Assembly (NCBI GenBank): GCA_965247435.1
Contig: OZ252019.1
Coordinates: 744,001-808,000 of the forward strand
Direction of reading: 5' to 3'
Origin: Ilyomonas sp965247435
Lineage (GTDB): Bacteria > Bacteroidota > Bacteroidia > Chitinophagales > Chitinophagaceae
Length of the DNA: 64,000 nucleotides
Below, piece after piece: positions 60,429 to 64,000 of this stretch. The stretch's first letter is position 1. Every line of letters starts with the position of its first letter. The notes under the pieces are model-generated. The model made no database searches and was not told the DNA's origin. It worked only from the letters and a program-made list of their open reading frames with translations. The translations under genes and the position numbers were made by a program.

Positions 60429-61383
60429 TCAGCGTTTGTTTATTGCATAGTACCCACACGGTTGCCTTCTTTTTGGGTATGTAGCGGTGGTAAAAAATAG
60501 ATTCGTCTTTACGTGCGCAGTGTTTACTTACTGCCTTGCGGCGCTGTACTGTTATAAGCCCCAACTTTTGCAGCTTGCGCATGCGATGGTAATAGCCCAT
60601 AGACTGCATTGTAGATCTGCCACGCTTATCTTTCTTCTTACGCACTTTAAAGTGGTCTTTCTTGCCGTAGGTACCTATGCACATTTCAATATCAGGATTT
60701 GCCTTCACGCGCTTATGCAAAAACTCAAAACTGGACTGACCCACATTTTCTTTTCTATAAGAATCTACCTTCACCTTTAAGAACAGTTTCCGCAGGCATT
60801 CATCATCTGAATGCAGCCTTTGTAATGGCGTTGCTTTGTTGTATTCATAAACGTGATTGGTGACTTCTAACTTTTCCCGTGGATTACCATTGATTTTTCG
60901 CAGATACGCAGCGTAGCAAACATCCCTGTGGCTTTTGTCGTTTATGGCGGCGAGTGCGTCCGCAAGATGCCATGGCTTGATTGATGGTTCATATTCAATG
61001 TGTAATTTTTCGGCGGTATTAATGCCATAATTTTCTTCAATGGTTTTCCAACTGGCTATGCGCAAGTGTTTGCCTTGCCTGAATAATAAGCCTTCTGCCT
61101 TCAGCCAGCTTATATCGCGGTACAGCGTAGATTGGGCTATCATGCAATAAGTAGCGATATCCTTTACTTGTGTACCGTAATTTTTGATAAGCCCGGAGGT
61201 GGTTAAATTTTTCAGCAGCAGCCAGGTGCTTATCCTTTTCAGGAAAGGATTATGTGTGTGCGATGCACCTTTTGTTACATGCACGCCACATTCCTTACGT
61301 TGATCACATGCGTAATGGATCAATTGCATGGCAACATTAACTTTAGCCGGCGGATGGAATAATATGGTAAGTGGCTTATTCAA
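60391..61383 (-). CDS. Winged-helix replication-type protein
   Basis: 330 residues. A winged-helix segment is visible (KDIATYCMIAQSTLYRDISWLKAEG), followed by a basic C-terminal domain (KVRKKKDKRGRSTMQSMGYY, MRKLQKLGLITVQRRKA). This build is common for phage/plasmid replication initiators in Bacteroidota. It starts 3 bp after the neighbouring gene and lies next to a DnaA box and repeats. No helicase or primase motif was seen. Confidence 0.6.
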   Translation of the reverse strand: MNKPLTILFHPPAKVNVAMQLIHYACDQRKECGVHVTKGASHTHNPFLKRISTWLLLKNLTTSGLIKNYGTQVKDIATYCMIAQSTLYRDISWLKAEGLLFRQGKHLRIASWKTIEENYGINTAEKLHIEYEPSIKPWHLADALAAINDKSHRDVCYAAYLRKINGNPREKLEVTNHVYEYNKATPLQRLHSDDECLRKLFLKVKVDSYRKENVGQSSFEFLHKRVKANPDIEMCIGTYGKKDHFKVRKKKDKRGRSTMQSMGYYHRMRKLQKLGLITVQRRKAVSKHCARKDESIFYHRYIPKKKATVWVLCNKQTLNEEEIFGKKTVA

Positions 61384-61385
61384 GG

Positions 61386-61877
61386 CTACTTCTTTTTATT
61401 CCTTTTTTGTGGGATATGTTCAATCTCAAACGGATCCTGATAATTCAAACCAAGACACTCTTCTCGCCATGCAGATAAAATTTGCGATAAACTTTTTTCA
61501 CCTTCAGAATCGTATAAAAATTCTTTGTCGCCCGGTATATGATCTGCATACACACTTAATGAAATGTCTTGCCTGGTAATGCTTAATAACTCCATCTTCT
61601 GCAGCTTATGGAGGTAATCTTGCAAAGCAGGCACAGTTAGTTTGCACCTGGCAGCCATAAAAGAAAGCTGCGACTCGTAACGCCGGATAATGCTACGGCT
61701 ATAAATAGCTTTTAGGATATGATAGGTTGCAATAACTTCTATTGCCTGCTCCGTGTCTTGCTTTCCGTTAAGAAATTTAATTATCTCCCGGGCTATTAGC
61801 CAGTACGTAACATGTCTAATTACTAAAAAAGGATATTTATTTATTTCTTTATTTTCTGCGTTTGTTGCCTCATTCAT
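61386..61877 (-). CDS. Winged-helix protein, partner of the replication-type gene
   Basis: 163 residues. Residues ~50-110 look like a winged helix (AIYSRSIIRRYESQLSFMAA, CKLTVPALQDYLHKLQKMEL). The acidic C-terminus ends in KKRNKKK. Its stop is 3 bp before the start of the 330-residue gene, so the two act together. Confidence 0.6.
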   Translation of the reverse strand: MNEATNAENKEINKYPFLVIRHVTYWLIAREIIKFLNGKQDTEQAIEVIATYHILKAIYSRSIIRRYESQLSFMAARCKLTVPALQDYLHKLQKMELLSITRQDISLSVYADHIPGDKEFLYDSEGEKSLSQILSAWREECLGLNYQDPFEIEHIPQKRNKKK

Positions 61878-61927
61878 AAAGCATTTTATTTATTGGTTTA
61901 TTTTGAAATAAAGCTTCGCCTTGCCGG

Positions 61928-61978
61928 TCTTTTTTGCGAACTGCTGGCATAGCTGCCAGTTCGTTATAGCAAAAAAGA
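61928..61978. repeat. Large stem-loop upstream of the replication genes
   Basis: TCTTTTTTGC pairs with GCAAAAAAGA and, inside, GAACTG with CAGTTC. With A/T runs at its base it could terminate transcription on either strand. It lies in the 440-bp gap 61878-62320, which has no credible gene. Confidence 0.55.
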
Positions 61979-62267
61979 TTAACTCTGTCGGAACATTCTT
62001 GATTTCCAACACTGCGCTACCATTGGTATGTGTAGCCCCGTTACTCAATATGGTTTACTGGTTTATGCTTTCATTGTTTTATTTTACCCATAGCACTCCC
62101 TGTTCACAAAATCTTAGATTTGCGAAAAGGGCATGACAATAGCGGATGGCGTAATTGTGATTTGCTTTCATTCATTGGCGGCACACACTGTCTGCTATTC
62201 GTTTGCCTGATGGGTCAATATCGTTGTGCTTTCCTCGCTACATTTTGTTTAATAATGAAAAAATATT

Positions 62268-62294
62268 TGGCGCCGGTGCAGGAGTTGAACCTGC
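62268..62294 (-). other. tRNA-like 3' fragment (T-arm)
   Basis: On the - strand GCAGG TTCAACT CCTGC is a perfect T-arm with the loop consensus TTCRANY, followed by ACCGGCG and CCA-like bases. No D-arm or matching acceptor 5' strand follows, because the upstream sequence is the coding end of the next gene. It could be a tRNA remnant, an attachment-site relic or coincidence. Confidence 0.4.
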
Positions 62295-62320
62295 AGTATG
62301 CCTGGCACTGCCGGCTATGG

Positions 62321-62629
62321 CTATGAAAAATTATCCGGCTCTTTTTCGTCAATAATTTTCAGCACCTTTTCTTTAGCCGTTTCGTAATCTTTTTTAAATT
62401 CATCATACCGGTTTCTTTCCTCTTTTTCCTTAAGCCCTTTTACACTTTTTTCGCCTATATAAAACCAATCGCTATCTATCTTAAAAGACTGATATCTTAA
62501 ATGCAGGAAAAAGAAAAGCTGCGTGGCGTTATAAAGCATCGCAATAGTTTGGTCAGGATGCTGCTGAGACATTAACGGGCCGATGCCAATGATCTCTGAT
62601 TTATCAATATAGTGTTCGCCTATTTTCAT
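62321..62629 (-). CDS. Hypothetical phage protein
   Basis: 102 residues from the ATG at 62629 (MKIGEHYIDKSEIIGIGPLM); a TTG three codons upstream is possible. The C-terminal third is a charged helix (EEKERNRYDEF-like, then KEKVLKIIDEKEP). Unrecognised. Confidence 0.6.
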   Translation of the reverse strand: MKIGEHYIDKSEIIGIGPLMSQQHPDQTIAMLYNATQLFFFLHLRYQSFKIDSDWFYIGEKSVKGLKEKEERNRYDEFKKDYETAKEKVLKIIDEKEPDNFS

Positions 62630-62665
62630 AAAAAGCAAAAAGCCACACCCACCGGTGGCCAGGGT

Positions 62666-63004
62666 TTATGATGGTAATGGATAAGCCTTATAAATTGAAC
62701 TCTGAAGCTGGCGCAGGCAATTGCCTAAGTAGCTGGCCACCGGCAGGTTGCTGATGGTGATCATATAAGCCAGTGCAAGGCTTACCGGCGCCGGCAGCGT
62801 ATAACAAGCCTGCTTATCAAAAGCGTAATGCGTCTTGGGCTTTAGCTTCAGTATTTGCCACTGGCGCAGCACGGCCACGCAGCAGCGCTCGGCATAAGAA
62901 CCCATCCATCCTTTCTCACATTCCATTGTGGCCAATGCATCATCCAGCCATTGATCCATAGCCGTGAGCTCTGCGTACTTTAGCTTTATCTGCAGTTTCT
63001 TCAC
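62666..63004 (-). CDS. Hypothetical phage protein
   Basis: 112 residues, helical, Cys-containing (DALATMECEKGWMGSYAERC). It overlaps the next gene's stop by 4 bp. Unrecognised. Confidence 0.6.
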   Translation of the reverse strand: MKKLQIKLKYAELTAMDQWLDDALATMECEKGWMGSYAERCCVAVLRQWQILKLKPKTHYAFDKQACYTLPAPVSLALAYMITISNLPVASYLGNCLRQLQSSIYKAYPLPS

Positions 63005-63249
63005 TGGCGATACTTTTTAGTAATCTCTTCCGTAACATCTACACGTACTAAAAATTCCAAAATCCGGTACTTAATACCCGTTGCTCTTGCTATTCCTTCT
63101 GCTATAGGAAACATTGACGCCACCCGCTCCGTATCTGCACATATCATCGGGTAATACACTTGGCCAAGCTTAGCGCCCATTACCCCTTCAACTCCATCAT
63201 CGTCAGTAGCTACAAAAGCAGTAACCGTTTGTATTTTAAATGGTTCCAT
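63001..63249 (-). CDS. Small hypothetical phage protein
   Basis: 82 residues (KIQTVTAFVATDDDGVEGVMG...IARATGIKYRILEFLV). Alpha/beta, acidic patch in the middle. Its start is 2 bp from the preceding gene's stop. Unrecognised. Confidence 0.6.
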   Translation of the reverse strand: MEPFKIQTVTAFVATDDDGVEGVMGAKLGQVYYPMICADTERVASMFPIAEGIARATGIKYRILEFLVRVDVTEEITKKYRQ

Positions 63250-63251
63250 GT

Positions 63252-63686
63252 TTACTTTTTTGCTTTTATGTCTTCCTGCATCTGGCTATGCCGTTTTGCC
63301 TCGCCTGGCTTAAGCACGCAATGGCTGCACAGGTCCGGCTCCATCCACCAGCAGTTCTCGAGCAGGGGATGATAGCAGGCATCATACTCGGAGCAGCCGC
63401 ACACTTTGCACACCTGCGGCGCTGGCGCCGGGTGGTAGAGGATCTCGCCGTTTGTAAACTCAATAGCATACTTAATAATGCCGGTAACGGCGCCATTAAT
63501 AATACAATCGTCGTGCACTACGGCGCAGGCCATATTGCTGCGGCCTTGGAGAATATTGCCCGATACAGGAAATGCCCAGGAAGCTTTGTAGCGCAGCTCT
63601 ATCAGGTTTATATTGTTGGATGTAGCGAGCGGCCGCTCGCTGATGCAGCACCGGCCTTTTGCTTTTAAGATTTCGAGAATATCCAT
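63252..63686 (-). CDS. Hypothetical protein with a Cys-rich zinc-finger-like C-terminus
   Basis: 144 residues. The C-terminal half contains CKVCGCSEYDACYHPLLENC and DLCSHCV, enough Cys/His for one or two zinc sites. The N-terminal half has no clear motif. Similar Cys-rich small proteins in phage early regions are often nucleic-acid binding; that is inference only. Confidence 0.62.
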   Translation of the reverse strand: MDILEILKAKGRCCISERPLATSNNINLIELRYKASWAFPVSGNILQGRSNMACAVVHDDCIINGAVTGIIKYAIEFTNGEILYHPAPAPQVCKVCGCSEYDACYHPLLENCWWMEPDLCSHCVLKPGEAKRHSQMQEDIKAKK

Positions 63687-63691
63687 AAAAT

Positions 63692-63976
63692 TTATTTTAC
63701 TGGTTCTAATTCTGAGATGTGTACCAAATAACCCAATCCGTATATTTTACCGTAAAGCACTTCATCATCGTTTGGAATAAAAAATTTTAAAACTCCACTG
63801 CCGATGCGAAGGCCATATTCTATACAAGCCGGATTGCCATCTGAAATTTTCCAACTTTTATCTGTAATTCTATCCCACCAGTCTTCTATTGTAATTTCCT
63901 GGCCGTTCAACCTGTATGCTTGCGCAATAATTTTTACTTTTTTACCAGCCAAAGGGCTTTGCTCTTGATGTATCAT
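63692..63976 (-). CDS. Hypothetical phage protein, last gene of the window
   Basis: 94 residues, beta-rich (KVKIIAQAYRLNGQEITIED, LYGKIYGLGYLVHISELE). It starts 24 bp before the window edge, so the operon may continue outside. Unrecognised. Confidence 0.6.
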   Translation of the reverse strand: MIHQEQSPLAGKKVKIIAQAYRLNGQEITIEDWWDRITDKSWKISDGNPACIEYGLRIGSGVLKFFIPNDDEVLYGKIYGLGYLVHISELEPVK

Positions 63977-64000
63977 ATAGCATGTTTAAAAGTTTAAGTC

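Overview
The window looks like a Bacteroidota chromosome, most like Chitinophagaceae. The reasons are promoters of the TTG/TAnnTTTG type, few Shine-Dalgarno sites, typical Bacteroidota protein families (DUF4468, MBG-like repeats), and dispersed palindromes built on CCTGCCTGCCGGCAGGCAGG. It holds a chromosomal molybdoenzyme locus on the left (1-17 kb), a short accessory stretch (17-20.5 kb), two housekeeping loci (asnS and tRNA-Phe, 20.5-22.1 kb), and a siphovirus-type prophage that starts just after tRNA-Phe and runs off the right edge.

The molybdenum locus is all on the + strand. It contains a MobA-type nucleotidyltransferase (cut by the left edge), a Tat-exported 2Fe-2S subunit, an FAD/4Fe-4S subunit, and then three tandem paralogues of the large molybdopterin subunit (PaoABC/YagTSR type). 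These are followed by moaD, moaE, moaA, a MoeB-rhodanese fusion, moeA, an XdhC-family chaperone and a MocA-type cytidylyltransferase. The locus therefore makes the enzyme, most of its cofactor, and the cytosine-dinucleotide form that this enzyme class uses. Large-subunit copies 2 and 3 are each preceded by a diverged copy of one ~140-bp element.

The accessory stretch has a decayed 1.28-kb IS256-type insertion sequence, with 26-bp inverted repeats and an exact 8-bp target duplication. Next to it is an HTH-ImmA-type metallopeptidase gene controlled by two identical palindromic operators, plus a small partner gene.

The prophage: integrase, two exported small proteins, a serine recombinase and short accessory genes lie at 22-28 kb. 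The late genes are almost all on the - strand from 57 kb down to 28 kb. In transcription order they are: structural protein, fibre-like protein, SGNH-esterase tail protein; S49 protease, scaffold-like protein, capsid, tail tube; tail completion protein, tape measure; a HigBA toxin-antitoxin cassette; a + strand moron; portal, connector, holin-like protein, tail proteins; PLD-like protein, small and large terminase. So terminase comes last rather than first. Four of the transcription units are preceded by the same 12-bp motif (ATTGTCCTTTCT on the - strand), in three cases 31-32 bp before the start codon. This looks like a phage-specific late promoter. The region 57-64 kb holds early/replication genes: two winged-helix-type replication proteins, a candidate origin with a DnaA box, an HNH nuclease and many small genes of unknown function.

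No CRISPR array, rRNA operon or integron was seen. All calls are from reading the sequence; no database search was run.
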